Positions 26,429 to 33,672 of a stretch of 51,415 nucleotides of DNA are shown here, one piece after another. How positions within the stretch are numbered: the stretch's first letter is position 1; every line of letters starts with the position of its first letter. Source of the stretch: a virus; the IMG/VR virus record IMGVR_UViG_3300018083_000038, positions 1 through 51,415 of that record. One strand, given 5' to 3'. The translations under genes were made by a program, and so were the position numbers. Under the pieces are notes generated by a model. That model was not told the DNA's origin. It was given only the letters and a program-made list of their open reading frames with translations, and did no database searches.

Positions 26429-27138
26429 TATATATTGTCGGCGCGGACACAAGGCACGATTACGTGGAGCTAAAGTATTCCATCCGGTCTATGCAGAAGC
26501 ATTTGGATAATATCGGAAAATTGGTCATCGTGGGAACGATGCCGGCCTTCGTTCAAGATGCCATTCATATACCAGCTGGGGATCCACACAAGCATAATGA
26601 TGCCCGGAATATCTATGAAAAGATTCTGGCCGCCTGCAGCGATCCCCGGGTCGGAAAGAAATCACTTTACTGCAGCGATGATTATTTTCTTCACCGGGAC
26701 TTCAGCAGCGAAACATTCCCTTGTTTTTATGAAGGCGATATCATTACTGTTAATAAAAGAGTGAGTGCAACGGGAACCTATAAGCCATATGTGGAATCTA
26801 CACTGAGGGTATTGCAGGAAAAAAATCTGCCGCTTAAATATTTCAATGTGCACTGCCCGATCATTTATGACAAGGATTTATTCAATGAGATAATGCCGGC
26901 TTTTGATTGGTCTGTGAGGTTCGGATATATCAGTAAATCACTTTACTGTAATGCGCTTAAAATTGAAGGTGTGCCTTTTGGTGGTTTAGAAAAAATTGGC
27001 ACCCCGAAAACAAAAACAGCTATCGCCAGAAGAATTGATGGTATGCCATTTTTTTCCACAAATCATCATGCAATAAATGCAGAAATGAAGGAAACGCTGG
27101 AGGAATTATATCCTGTAAAATCAAAATGGGAAACATGA
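26419..27138 (+). CDS. Stealth-like sugar-phosphate or glycosyl transferase
   Basis: This 239-residue protein begins at TTG 26419 with DIVYIVGADTRHDYVELKYSIRSMQKHL, a segment like the CR1-CR2 region of Stealth/capsule hexose-phosphate transferases. SLYCSDDYFLHRDF carries the acidic motif typical of the active site. The middle has FNVHCPIIYDKDLF. Full Stealth proteins are longer and have more conserved regions, so this is a trimmed form. The product would be a phosphosugar or glycan linkage, which is not determined. TTG is an unusual start, but no other start sits near the upstream stop. Confidence 0.5.
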   Translation: MDIVYIVGADTRHDYVELKYSIRSMQKHLDNIGKLVIVGTMPAFVQDAIHIPAGDPHKHNDARNIYEKILAACSDPRVGKKSLYCSDDYFLHRDFSSETFPCFYEGDIITVNKRVSATGTYKPYVESTLRVLQEKNLPLKYFNVHCPIIYDKDLFNEIMPAFDWSVRFGYISKSLYCNALKIEGVPFGGLEKIGTPKTKTAIARRIDGMPFFSTNHHAINAEMKETLEELYPVKSKWET

Positions 27139-27572
27139 AAATACTAATCCTTACCCTTCTTCTTTTGATGATTACAGTTACTACCTGTATCAAAGAGCCA
27201 TGCTTCACAGAAATTAGGGTGCCAGTGACGATGTTTTGCAAAAACACCTCAAACTTAAAGTCTATAGAAATTCACTTTCTGCAAGGGGACAGAGTGGTTG
27301 GTGCTGATATTCAAAACCAATCTAATTTTATTAATGATACTTCTTTGATCGTTTACAAATTTAAAGACACCGATCCTGACTTTGTTGTTTTCAAAACTTA
27401 TACCTGGGATGCAGGATGGGCTGAATATGGGACTCACATATTATTAGATACAACACTGACAAATAGCACCCAGGAGAACGGTGTCGTTATCGACTTCCAG
27501 GTATCAAAAGAAGAATGGCTGAACTGCAAAGGACTCCAAATTCAAAACTCGCACGGAACGGAAAAGCAGTGA
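27135..27572 (+). CDS. Lipoprotein-like secreted protein
   Basis: About 145 residues if ATG 27135 is used. It has an N-terminal hydrophobic segment ending in a Cys (MKILILTLLLLMITVTTC, Cys about residue 18), a loose lipobox with Thr before Cys. The rest is beta-rich with two or three more Cys. It is probably exported and lipid-anchored, perhaps facing the periplasm or surface. It ends the glycan island and is followed by a terminator. Confidence 0.5.
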   Translation: MKILILTLLLLMITVTTCIKEPCFTEIRVPVTMFCKNTSNLKSIEIHFLQGDRVVGADIQNQSNFINDTSLIVYKFKDTDPDFVVFKTYTWDAGWAEYGTHILLDTTLTNSTQENGVVIDFQVSKEEWLNCKGLQIQNSHGTEKQ

Positions 27573-27610
27573 TACAATGACTTTTTCATATGGCAAGCAT
27601 CGTTAGATCG

Positions 27611-27636
27611 GCCCGGATTTCTATCCGGGCTTTTTT
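27611..27636 (+). terminator. Rho-independent terminator of the glycan island
   Basis: A perfect 8-bp stem (GCCCGGAT/ATCCGGGC) with a TTCT loop is followed by six Ts. It closes the plus-strand island. Confidence 0.85.
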
Positions 27637-27653
27637 ATGACATATTTTACGAC

Positions 27654-27680
27654 AAAAAGGCCGAAGGGTAATCTCCGGCC
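27654..27680 (-). terminator. Minus-strand terminator-like hairpin
   Basis: GGCCG at 27659-27663 pairs with CGGCC at 27676-27680. On the minus strand the hairpin is followed by TTTTT. It could stop leftward transcription from the lysogeny module. The loop is long (12 nt), so this is only moderate. Confidence 0.45.
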
Positions 27681-27786
27681 CGGACCTATAAGTCTGTGAA
27701 TCACATTACAAATATCCATGATAGCTAAACAAAACCAAAGGTGAAAAAACATTCTTTTTTCGTCTTTTTCCCTACCTTAATAGGAT

Positions 27787-27996
27787 ATGAATGTGCTCCG
27801 CTTTGAAATAGATGACCAGGTATATTCGGTGCGAGTATCTTTCAAGGACGACTATGTGCTTTATTCTGTTTACATGGACATTGAATATCTGTGTACCATA
27901 GGATTGAATGAGCATGCGATATGGGAATCTGTGGAAAATGTTGATCAGGATCTGGTGAGGAAATTTGGATCACTGATTGAGGATCATACGATGTAA
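27787..27996 (+). CDS. Small hypothetical protein
   Basis: This 69-residue protein (FEIDDQVYSVRVSFKDDYVL) is acidic and beta-rich, with no signal peptide. It lies alone on the plus strand between the island terminator and the integrase, followed by another small gene. It may be an accessory gene. No family is recognised. Confidence 0.5.
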   Translation: MNVLRFEIDDQVYSVRVSFKDDYVLYSVYMDIEYLCTIGLNEHAIWESVENVDQDLVRKFGSLIEDHTM

Positions 27997-28008
27997 AAAA
28001 TTGGCGCA

Positions 28009-28302
28009 ATGAAAGGAATCCCGATATCCTTTGAACATCACGGTGGAAAATTCTCCGGATATTTTGCCGAGGTCACCGGCGCCGGATCTGGCGAACATGC
28101 TACTTGGTATCTCATGGGCAATGACAAGTATTACTATGGATGCCTGCGCTTGGTCTTCCGGGATCCGCTGGCGATCGATAATCCAATGCAGGAAAAAAAG
28201 CCAGAAGCGATAACTTGGTTCTTCGATGAAAATGCAGGATCCAAAGGATTTTCAAATTATCTTGATTATTTCAGGGAAGTAGTGACAGCCTGGTATCAAT
28301 AA
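28009..28302 (+). CDS. Small hypothetical protein adjacent to the integrase
   Basis: This 97-residue protein starts MKGIPISFEHHGGKFSGYF and ends with a helical tail (NYLDYFREVVTAWYQ). It is Gly- and aromatic-rich, without a signal. It ends exactly where the convergent integrase ends (28302/28303), a very tight tail-to-tail arrangement. Two-gene accessory cassettes of this kind sometimes affect host functions, but no motif shows one. Confidence 0.5.
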   Translation: MKGIPISFEHHGGKFSGYFAEVTGAGSGEHATWYLMGNDKYYYGCLRLVFRDPLAIDNPMQEKKPEAITWFFDENAGSKGFSNYLDYFREVVTAWYQ

Positions 28303-29508
28303 TCATACGAAGCCGTTACCAACATCTTTCAGCCGGTTATGCTGTCTACCTTTTTGCTTCACATCATAGATTGATACAACCATTGCTGTGGATGTATGCG
28401 CATTCAATTCAGCAGCTGCGTGCTCATCCAACGCGTCAACGATCTCAGATGTATTTAGGTGCTTGAGTGCATAGAAGTCGATATCAATACCAAGATCCTG
28501 CTTCACATGATATTGCCAGTACCGGCTTGTCATTGACTCACCCATTGGTTTTATCCCGGGCCTGAACAACGGACCAAAGATGAAATGATCATCTGGACAA
28601 TTGTCCGTAAAGTATTGCCAATAAGGTAATGCGATCGTCTTAATTGTCCGCTCCACTTCGGTGTATTGTCGCCTTTTCTTCACTATACAGCGATAAGTTT
28701 GTTGCTGCAGGTTAACCATGGATGGCTTCAACTGACGGAGCTCCGGCATGCGGCCACCAGAATGAAAAAACAGGTGCACAAAATTCCTGAAGGCTGGGAA
28801 CACAACAGCCAGGTGTTCATCAATTTTCTTCCTCTGATCTTCAGTCAGCACTTTCTTTAATTTTTTTGTCACCGGTTTCTTTGATATATCCCGCAGCGGG
28901 TTGGATGGTGCCGCCTCCAGCTCCACCAATTCTTTGAATAGCATCATCAGATAACCGCGGTAGGTATTATATCTTATGCTAGTAAACCGGCTGTTATCCC
29001 GGGAACATTGATCCAGGATGTTCTTTAAATGCCTTCTGGAAATACTACAAATTGAAGTATTGTAAATACCCAACTGCCGGGCGGCCTTGCCAACGCCGGT
29101 GATCATGCTTTTCATATCAATCTTTGTCCGGGGTGTTACCGTTAATCTTTCCAAGCAGGCCAGTAAAGCCTTAATAAATGGGGTGACGGGATCTACTTCG
29201 CATGTATCTGCCACTACACTAGGGTTGAAGGCCTTCGTTATTGGATTATATCCTTCTTCTTTCAATAGCCTAAATTCATTAGCCAGTAGTTCATGAGTGG
29301 CCTGTCGGCGCTCTGGCAAGGTTTTAAAGCAATTCATCCCACGAACGAAAACCAGCTTTCCTGATTTGTACTTATCGGCATGCGCCGGATCCCGGAAATA
29401 GTATTGAATTCGCCATTCAAGATTAAGTAACGCATTGCCGCCATTCTGCCAGTTCTTTGGATAAACGGTTAAGTTGCTTGACATGCAACCATTGGGAAGT
29501 TGTAGCAT
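28303..29508 (-). CDS. int: Tyrosine recombinase / phage integrase
   Basis: This 401-residue protein has the tyrosine-recombinase layout. An N-terminal core-binding region (residues about 110-205) is followed by the catalytic part: the first Arg in GGRMPELRQL (R253), the beta-hairpin Lys near K278/K279, the second box YALKH (residues 346-350) where HxxR is usual, His371 in LNAHTS and the nucleophile Tyr381 in VVSIYDV. It would catalyse attP x attB recombination. The second box reads Y-A-L-K instead of H-x-x-R, a variant that needs care. A tRNA-Leu 3' half, the likely attP core, lies about 110 bases upstream of its start. Confidence 0.85.
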   Translation of the reverse strand: MLQLPNGCMSSNLTVYPKNWQNGGNALLNLEWRIQYYFRDPAHADKYKSGKLVFVRGMNCFKTLPERRQATHELLANEFRLLKEEGYNPITKAFNPSVVADTCEVDPVTPFIKALLACLERLTVTPRTKIDMKSMITGVGKAARQLGIYNTSICSISRRHLKNILDQCSRDNSRFTSIRYNTYRGYLMMLFKELVELEAAPSNPLRDISKKPVTKKLKKVLTEDQRKKIDEHLAVVFPAFRNFVHLFFHSGGRMPELRQLKPSMVNLQQQTYRCIVKKRRQYTEVERTIKTIALPYWQYFTDNCPDDHFIFGPLFRPGIKPMGESMTSRYWQYHVKQDLGIDIDFYALKHLNTSEIVDALDEHAAAELNAHTSTAMVVSIYDVKQKGRQHNRLKDVGNGFV

Positions 29509-29583
29509 TTTGTGACAGTTTTTATTACGGAAAATATTACTGTTTTGAAAATACTACAGAGCAAAAGTTTGAATCGAAATAAG

Positions 29584-29614
29584 GTTGAAACTGGCCGTGG
29601 TGCAGCGTTTCAAC
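29584..29614. repeat. Inverted repeat next to the attP core
   Basis: GTTGAAAC at 29584-29591 and GTTTCAAC at 29607-29614 form a perfect 8-bp inverted repeat with a 15-nt spacer, 5 bases from the tRNA-Leu 3' half. It may be an integrase or excisionase binding site. Confidence 0.45.
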
Positions 29615-29618
29615 TTTG

Positions 29619-29670
29619 TGCCCAGAACAGGAATCGAACCTGCACATCCTTGCGGACACCAGATTTTGAG
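29619..29670 (-). other. Candidate attP core: 3' half of tRNA-Leu(CAA)
   Basis: On the minus strand this 52-nt stretch reads as the 3' half of a class II tRNA: anticodon loop CTCAAAA (anticodon CAA), 3' anticodon strand TCTGG, a long variable arm with GTCC-GCAA-GGAT, a T-arm GCAGG-TTCGATT-CCTGT, and acceptor strand TCTGGGC plus discriminator A. The 5' half (D-arm, 5' acceptor) is absent, and CCA is not encoded. Phage att cores often copy a tRNA 3' end so that integration rebuilds the gene. The integrase gene nearby supports this. Since phage genes lie on both sides, this is likely a free-phage attP rather than a prophage junction. Confidence 0.65.
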
Positions 29671-29786
29671 AATGAACCGGGCTTTTTTCTTTTTCAAAGC
29701 ACTTTGATCTGTAGTACATTATCACAGGAGAATTGGCTTTTCAGGCATCAGATTCCTTTCATTGTTACGGATTTTATTACGGGACA

Positions 29787-30101
29787 CTATCTTTTCGATT
29801 TCAGCTCCAGATCCACGGCCCGCACAGCTTCTCTCAGCTGCTCCATCGGCTTTCTTTCAGGCTTTCGTAACCTGGTGTTGGTAAAGCCGAATATATAATC
29901 GGCACTTGCACCGGTGAGCTGACACGCATTCCATATATGTTCCTTCGTGAATCCCTGCTGGCCTTTACGCGTGTTGCTGATGTTGGTCCTGGTGAATCCA
30001 ATCTTCTCCAGGTAATCAGCTTGGTTGACTGCAATGCCATCAGCAATGGCCCAGTCCATCAGCTGCAGCATGCGTTCGTCTGAAATAAATAGTTTTGGCA
30101 T
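29787..30101 (-). CDS. Helix-turn-helix regulator
   Basis: This 104-residue basic protein carries an XRE-like helix-turn-helix at residues about 20-70: ADYLEKIGFTRTNISNTRKG is the recognition part, and FTKEHIWNACQLTGASADYI follows as in cI-type N-domains. It likely controls the integrase or lysogeny genes. It lies on the minus strand, 278 bases upstream of the integrase, with the att region between them, and its start is one base from the end of the upstream lipoprotein gene. Confidence 0.65.
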   Translation of the reverse strand: MPKLFISDERMLQLMDWAIADGIAVNQADYLEKIGFTRTNISNTRKGQQGFTKEHIWNACQLTGASADYIFGFTNTRLRKPERKPMEQLREAVRAVDLELKSKR

Positions 30102-30782
30102 TTACTTAATATCAGTTTTGGCGTCCTTTATCTTTTCTTTTTCATTTTCTTTAAGAACTGAATTAACATCAGTAAGAAGTTTTTTTCTAGCACTATCCGC
30201 AAACAAGTCCCTATATTCAATGGCAAAAAATAAATTCCTTGTACGAGCTAATACGATGTTTTTATACCCATCAAACCAATGATATTTATAACTAATTTCA
30301 TCGTCATCTTTTTCAATCGTTTGTTCTGGCCCGAATCGGTTTCTCATAAATGATATGACATTATCATAATCGAATTGCTTACCTGGAGCTGGGATATCAC
30401 CGAATATCGTTAGTGTAATCAATGAATCATTGTAATTAGCGCTGGTTACATAAGCTTCTACGGATGTTGTATCTGATAGGTATAATTTATAAGGATAAAC
30501 GCCCGGCACGATTGTGAAACCGAGATTCCAATCCGTTTTTTCCCCGAGTTTTTTTGTTTCAACTAATTCTTTAAAGTGTTTTTCGACGCTGGCTGCCGGT
30601 TGGCGTAAATGGAAACCCAAAGCAATCGAGTCATTTTTTGGTTTCTTATCGAAATTCTTACTTACTAGTACGCTATATGACTTCATATCATCTGCTTTCT
30701 TATCGACAGCGACCTCTTTTTTCATGTCGCAAGCACGTAATAGCACTAATATTAAAAGATAAGTTAGTGTCAGTTTTGGCAT
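30102..30782 (-). CDS. Lipoprotein
   Basis: This 226-residue protein has a lipoprotein signal with a lipobox near residues 15-18 (LLRAC). The mature part is Lys/Asp rich and beta-rich, ending in a charged C-terminus. It lies within the lysogeny module, transcribed with the repressor direction, so it may be expressed from the prophage. A role in blocking superinfecting phage at the envelope is possible. No family is recognised. Confidence 0.6.
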   Translation of the reverse strand: MPKLTLTYLLILVLLRACDMKKEVAVDKKADDMKSYSVLVSKNFDKKPKNDSIALGFHLRQPAASVEKHFKELVETKKLGEKTDWNLGFTIVPGVYPYKLYLSDTTSVEAYVTSANYNDSLITLTIFGDIPAPGKQFDYDNVISFMRNRFGPEQTIEKDDDEISYKYHWFDGYKNIVLARTRNLFFAIEYRDLFADSARKKLLTDVNSVLKENEKEKIKDAKTDIK

Positions 30783-30783
30783 A

Positions 30784-31059
30784 TCAAATTTTCTTTGTGA
30801 AGTGTCTAACTATACGGGCATTGGTGTCTTCATGGATTGTTTTTGTAGATCCGGGTGAAATACCAGATAGATTATCATCACAAAATTTACCTGTTCTATA
30901 ATCCATGGCAGGTCCGGTACAAAAAGTCGTACTGGTCTTAGGGATGCACTCATCATAATATTCCCAGGTTTCACATTCATTATCCTTGCTGCAGGCTAAC
31001 ACTGACAACCCTATGGCAGTCAGAAAAAGCAAGCTGTGGGTGGTTATTTTTGCGATCAT
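30784..31059 (-). CDS. Small Cys-rich lipoprotein
   Basis: This 91-residue protein has a signal ending in LSVLAC (Cys 23) followed directly by SKDNE, a charged start like Bacteroidota lipoprotein export signals that send proteins to the cell surface. Four further Cys (in NECETWEYYDECI and later FC and FCDD) suggest disulfides. It lies between the repressor and the larger lipoprotein, both on the minus strand. A surface role in lysogens is inferred. Confidence 0.6.
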   Translation of the reverse strand: MIAKITTHSLLFLTAIGLSVLACSKDNECETWEYYDECIPKTSTTFCTGPAMDYRTGKFCDDNLSGISPGSTKTIHEDTNARIVRHFTKKI

Positions 31060-31211
31060 TTCAGTATCAAGTCGTTAAAAATGTTCATAAATTTTCCCGT
31101 GAAATTCCTTAGTAAACATGCTATAATATCATAGTATTGTTTCCACATTATAACCACCGTAAAAGCACGAATTATTTATGAGCACTACGAACCAAAACAC
31201 CACCATTTGCG

Positions 31212-31802
31212 CTACTTGTCCTTCTCAGAAAAAATGCCCTTTCTTTTGCGCTTCTTCGAAGTCAAATCAATTTCTTTTTTGTCCAAAAAGTCAGAATGTT
31301 CAACGGGATCGTGTTGGAATTTATCTTCTTCCACGGAAGGCTGAGAAGCTGGGACGTTTCCACCTGAACTGACTGTTTCGGAAATAAGCCTCACCAGGTT
31401 ATTGATAGAATCGGCGTGTTTTTCATTCGCCGTTGCATTCTTTTCATTTGAGGCGGCGTGGATCTTGTTTATTGCAACAAGCTCAGCAATGATAGACATC
31501 GGATCAGATTTGCCTTTATATTCTGCTGATCTTTCCTCCAAAAAATCTAACCGGTAAACATCCTCGGCACGTGGAACATCCAGTTCATATATTAGTTCTC
31601 TTGTCCTGGTTCCCAAAATTTCATCTATTTTTTCCGCCACACCCTGCTTGTATTTCGGGAAATCGCCATTCTCATATTTGTTATACTGCCTCAATGTAAT
31701 ACCCATTTTCTCTGCTATTTGGTCCTGAGTCCAACCCCTTTTTTCCCTGGCTGTCCTCATGGATTTGCCAGCCTTTGCTCTTTTTTCCTCGGACCATATC
31801 AT
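31212..31802 (-). CDS. Phage repressor, XRE-family HTH
   Basis: A 196-residue protein, starting at ATG 31802 (an upstream extension of the frame is possible but would begin inside the operator). An XRE helix-turn-helix is at residues about 15-70: SMRTAREKRGWTQDQIAEKM, then GITLRQYNKYENGDF. The middle and C-terminal part are charged and helical with Asn/Lys/Glu runs (SNEKNATANEKHADSINNL), perhaps an oligomerisation region. No RecA-cleavage (LexA-like) motif is visible. It is divergent to the small cro-like gene, and the operator-like repeat between them fits its target. Confidence 0.8.
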   Translation of the reverse strand: MIWSEEKRAKAGKSMRTAREKRGWTQDQIAEKMGITLRQYNKYENGDFPKYKQGVAEKIDEILGTRTRELIYELDVPRAEDVYRLDFLEERSAEYKGKSDPMSIIAELVAINKIHAASNEKNATANEKHADSINNLVRLISETVSSGGNVPASQPSVEEDKFQHDPVEHSDFLDKKEIDLTSKKRKRKGIFSEKDK

Positions 31803-31845
31803 TGTCAGCACTTTATAAAATGTGAATAAAATATTCCCAAAAAAG

Positions 31846-31869
31846 TTCCTATGAATTTGGAAATAGGAA
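31846..31869. promoter_or_regulatory. Candidate repressor operator
   Basis: TTCCTAT at 31846-31852 and ATAGGAA at 31863-31869 form a perfect 7-bp inverted repeat with a 10-nt spacer, between the repressor and the cro-like gene. It overlaps the -33 box of the rightward promoter, so binding would block early transcription. Confidence 0.55.
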
Positions 31870-31888
31870 TAAGTTGTTCTTATATTTG
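31856..31888 (+). promoter_or_regulatory. Rightward early promoter
   Basis: TTTG at 31856-31859 and TATATTTG at 31881-31888 match the Bacteroidota -33/-7 consensus with a 21-nt spacer. The first early gene starts 29 bases after the -7 box. Confidence 0.65.
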
Positions 31889-31916
31889 TTCCGTAAACAA
31901 AATACGAAAGCAATTT

Positions 31917-32138
31917 ATGAAAATAAAGCAAGACATACTGGACCTAGTGGATAATCCACAAAGCCGGACCAAAATAGCCCTGGATCTTAAAATAGGGGAA
32001 CAGTCAGTGGCGCTTCAAATGCGGAACAATTCGGATAACGGCCGTATGACTAAAATGGATTTCTTGATGGCGATCTCAAAGGAGGCGGGAGTTCCCGTAG
32101 AGGAGATACTAGAGGAGACGGAGGTTAAGGCTGATTAA
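31917..32138 (+). CDS. Cro-like small DNA-binding protein
   Basis: A 73-residue protein when started at ATG 31917 (a longer frame from 31851 would begin in the promoter). It contains a helix-turn-helix-like stretch (RTKIALDLKIGEQSVALQMRN) followed by KMDFLMAISKEAGVPVEEIL, a pattern seen in small phage Cro-like proteins. It is the first gene of the rightward early operon and faces the repressor, as Cro does. The acidic C-terminus ends in a few Glu residues. Confidence 0.6.
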   Translation: MKIKQDILDLVDNPQSRTKIALDLKIGEQSVALQMRNNSDNGRMTKMDFLMAISKEAGVPVEEILEETEVKAD

Positions 32139-32203
32139 ATATACTTATCCTTAGCCAATATATATTTAAAAAAATACTAAAGTAATTATAATAATTGCGA
32201 GCA

Positions 32204-32428
32204 GTGACGACCGAACAAAAAATTAAGAAGGCCCTGGTAGATATCGAAATGGCGCAGACCCATAACCAGGAGGCCGCAAATCTTTTCTACAGAGCCAAAG
32301 TACGGTTGGAGAGTGTCTACTCACCGGCCGGCCCTAAAAGGGCTAAGGCCTTAAATAATGGCCAGGTAGCTCACGTGGTGAACAAGAGAAACAACAATAT
32401 TAGAAAGCAACAAACCAAAACTGTATGA
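32204..32428 (+). CDS. Small hypothetical early protein
   Basis: A basic protein of about 74 residues. The start is uncertain: GTG 32204 and TTG 32195 are both possible. The core is helical (KIKKALVDIEMAQTHNQEAA) and the C-terminus is Asn/Lys rich. It overlaps the next small gene by ATGA. No family is recognised. Confidence 0.4.
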   Translation: MTTEQKIKKALVDIEMAQTHNQEAANLFYRAKVRLESVYSPAGPKRAKALNNGQVAHVVNKRNNNIRKQQTKTV

Positions 32429-32583
32429 TACAGCAATTTCCAAAAAGTATTCCAGCTATTCCTATGGTGAGGATCCTGCGGCAATATGCGACCGCACACA
32501 GGCTGCCATTCGACATGCGGCGCTGGGAAGAAATAGTAAGATGCTATCATCACTACAGCGAACATGCTAAAAAATTAAACTAA
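32425..32583 (+). CDS. Small hypothetical protein (52 residues)
   Basis: The frame from ATG 32425 to TAA 32583 encodes 52 residues (FPKSIPAIPMVRILRQYATA, then HRLPFDMRRWEEIVRCYHHY). It is basic and helical. It overlaps both neighbours (ATGA upstream, TAATG downstream), which makes translation likely. Confidence 0.45.
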   Translation: MIQQFPKSIPAIPMVRILRQYATAHRLPFDMRRWEEIVRCYHHYSEHAKKLN

Positions 32584-32801
32584 TGCTGACCTTATCCGAA
32601 TCTGAAAGAAAAACTCTGGACGAACTAAAGAATGTGAAACCAGAAACCATTTGGGGAATAGCAATCAGCAACGTAGTTAAAGATCTTAACCCTTATAAAT
32701 TCCGATACCTGATTTGCGAACTAAAAAGCCAGGCGGCCGATGCGCCTCACTGTATGAAAGAAATCCTTGGTCCGGCATATGAAAGTGTAATAAATCTTTG
32801 A
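32583..32801 (+). CDS. Small hypothetical early protein
   Basis: A 72-residue, mostly helical protein (MLTLSESERKTLDELKNVKP, then IAISNVVKDLNPYKFRYLIC). No signal or membrane segment. It starts at the TAATG overlap with the previous gene. No family is recognised. Confidence 0.45.
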   Translation: MLTLSESERKTLDELKNVKPETIWGIAISNVVKDLNPYKFRYLICELKSQAADAPHCMKEILGPAYESVINL

Positions 32802-32835
32802 ATAACCTTTTTTAAAGCCCCTGTGAAGATGAAAT

Positions 32836-33075
32836 ATGAAAAAGCTTTTTATCCTTTTAACCATTGCTGTTTTAATAACAGCCTGCGGAACCCAGCAAAA
32901 GCAAAGATGCTACCCCAGTAAAAAAAGTAAAGACTATGCCACCCGGATTTGGATGAAGCAGCAAAGTGATGGCTACTGGCGGGTTTACGTAACTAAGGGA
33001 ATGATGCCGACAAAAATGTTTTTGTATGAATGCAGACCTGATACGATAAATGTGGACAGTTTATTTAAAGGTTGA
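32836..33075 (+). CDS. Small lipoprotein
   Basis: A 79-residue protein with a signal and lipobox (MKKLFILLTIAVLITAC, Cys 17). The mature part is short, basic and aromatic (KDYATRIWMKQQSDGYWRVY). It is expressed from the early operon. Envelope location is clear, but the role is not. Early lipoproteins sometimes exclude other phages. Confidence 0.6.
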   Translation: MKKLFILLTIAVLITACGTQQKQRCYPSKKSKDYATRIWMKQQSDGYWRVYVTKGMMPTKMFLYECRPDTINVDSLFKG

Positions 33076-33327
33076 TCTTCCTGAAAAGCCAGATAACAAT
33101 ATTCTTTGAACGGCTTTACTGAACTAATGGTTTTGGTTAATGGTTGCTTCAACCCGAAAGGGTCAAGCAGGGCGGTGATGATAGGATGGTACCTCAAAGC
33201 CGCCCTTTTTTAGAAAGTTATTTGAGTGAAATAATTAAAGTGCCTCTTTGGTGGAAGAGGATGTTGGTTAAAACGGGTCGGCTTGGTTCGGGCCGGCCCA
33301 TATTTAAAACAATCAAAACTGAATAGC
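33076..33327 (+). ncRNA. Structured non-coding stretch, candidate small RNA
   Basis: This 252-base gap has no convincing gene. A hairpin at 33143-33169 (TGCTT...AAGCA around CCC-GAAA-GGG, GAAA tetraloop) is followed by an intrinsic terminator (33169-33211). After the terminator, up to the start at 33328, nothing is recognised. Promoter elements ahead are not clear. Structure suggests an RNA or leader, but function is not shown. Confidence 0.35.
33169..33211 (+). terminator. Rho-independent terminator
   Basis: AGGGCGG at 33169-33175 pairs with CCGCCCT at 33200-33206, followed by Ts to 33211. The loop is long (24 nt) but may hold an inner hairpin. It would end or attenuate the first early transcript. 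Confidence 0.65.
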
Positions 33328-33609
33328 ATGAAAGCAAAAGCAACGATCATCTTTTTTGAAATCCAGGGAAGAAAGAAGTATGTATCAGAAATGAGCATAC
33401 GTCCGGATAACACAGTTGTTCCTATTTATGACGATGATCCCGATGAGGCTCACCAGTTCCCAAATGAAGGTGAAGCAACCAAAAAGATTGAGTTGTTTCA
33501 CAATGTTCATAACCGGGTATTTAAGACCGAACTCATTGATGTAACATTTTCCAACGCCAACCCATTTTCTGCTAGATCTAAAGGTATTATTGGATCGCTG
33601 GTGGATTAA
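33328..33609 (+). CDS. Hypothetical early protein
   Basis: A 93-residue protein when started at ATG 33328 (MKAKATIIFFEIQGRKKYVS). It appears to be alpha/beta with a basic N-terminus, an acidic middle (PIYDDDPDEAHQF) and a polar end. It sits between the terminator-like structure and the recombination genes. No family is recognised. Confidence 0.5.
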   Translation: MKAKATIIFFEIQGRKKYVSEMSIRPDNTVVPIYDDDPDEAHQFPNEGEATKKIELFHNVHNRVFKTELIDVTFSNANPFSARSKGIIGSLVD

Positions 33610-33672
33610 AATAAAAAGAGCGCAGCCGGGACGCCGCACTCGATATATCAACTGACCGTAAAACACAAATGT

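Noticed and set aside
17578-27138. Host chromosome polysaccharide locus flanking a prophage
   Set aside because: Phage genes continue on both sides and no att junction lies at its borders, so it is part of the phage.
29619-29720. Complete tRNA gene
   Set aside because: The 5' acceptor strand and D-arm are missing, so only the 3' half is present.
31178-31372. Plus-strand ORF of 64 residues antisense to the repressor
   Set aside because: It runs opposite the well-supported repressor gene, has low-complexity composition and no partner overlap.
33144-33326. 60-residue ORF in the structured gap
   Set aside because: It runs through the terminator hairpin and has no homology-like pattern; the gap is better read as non-coding.
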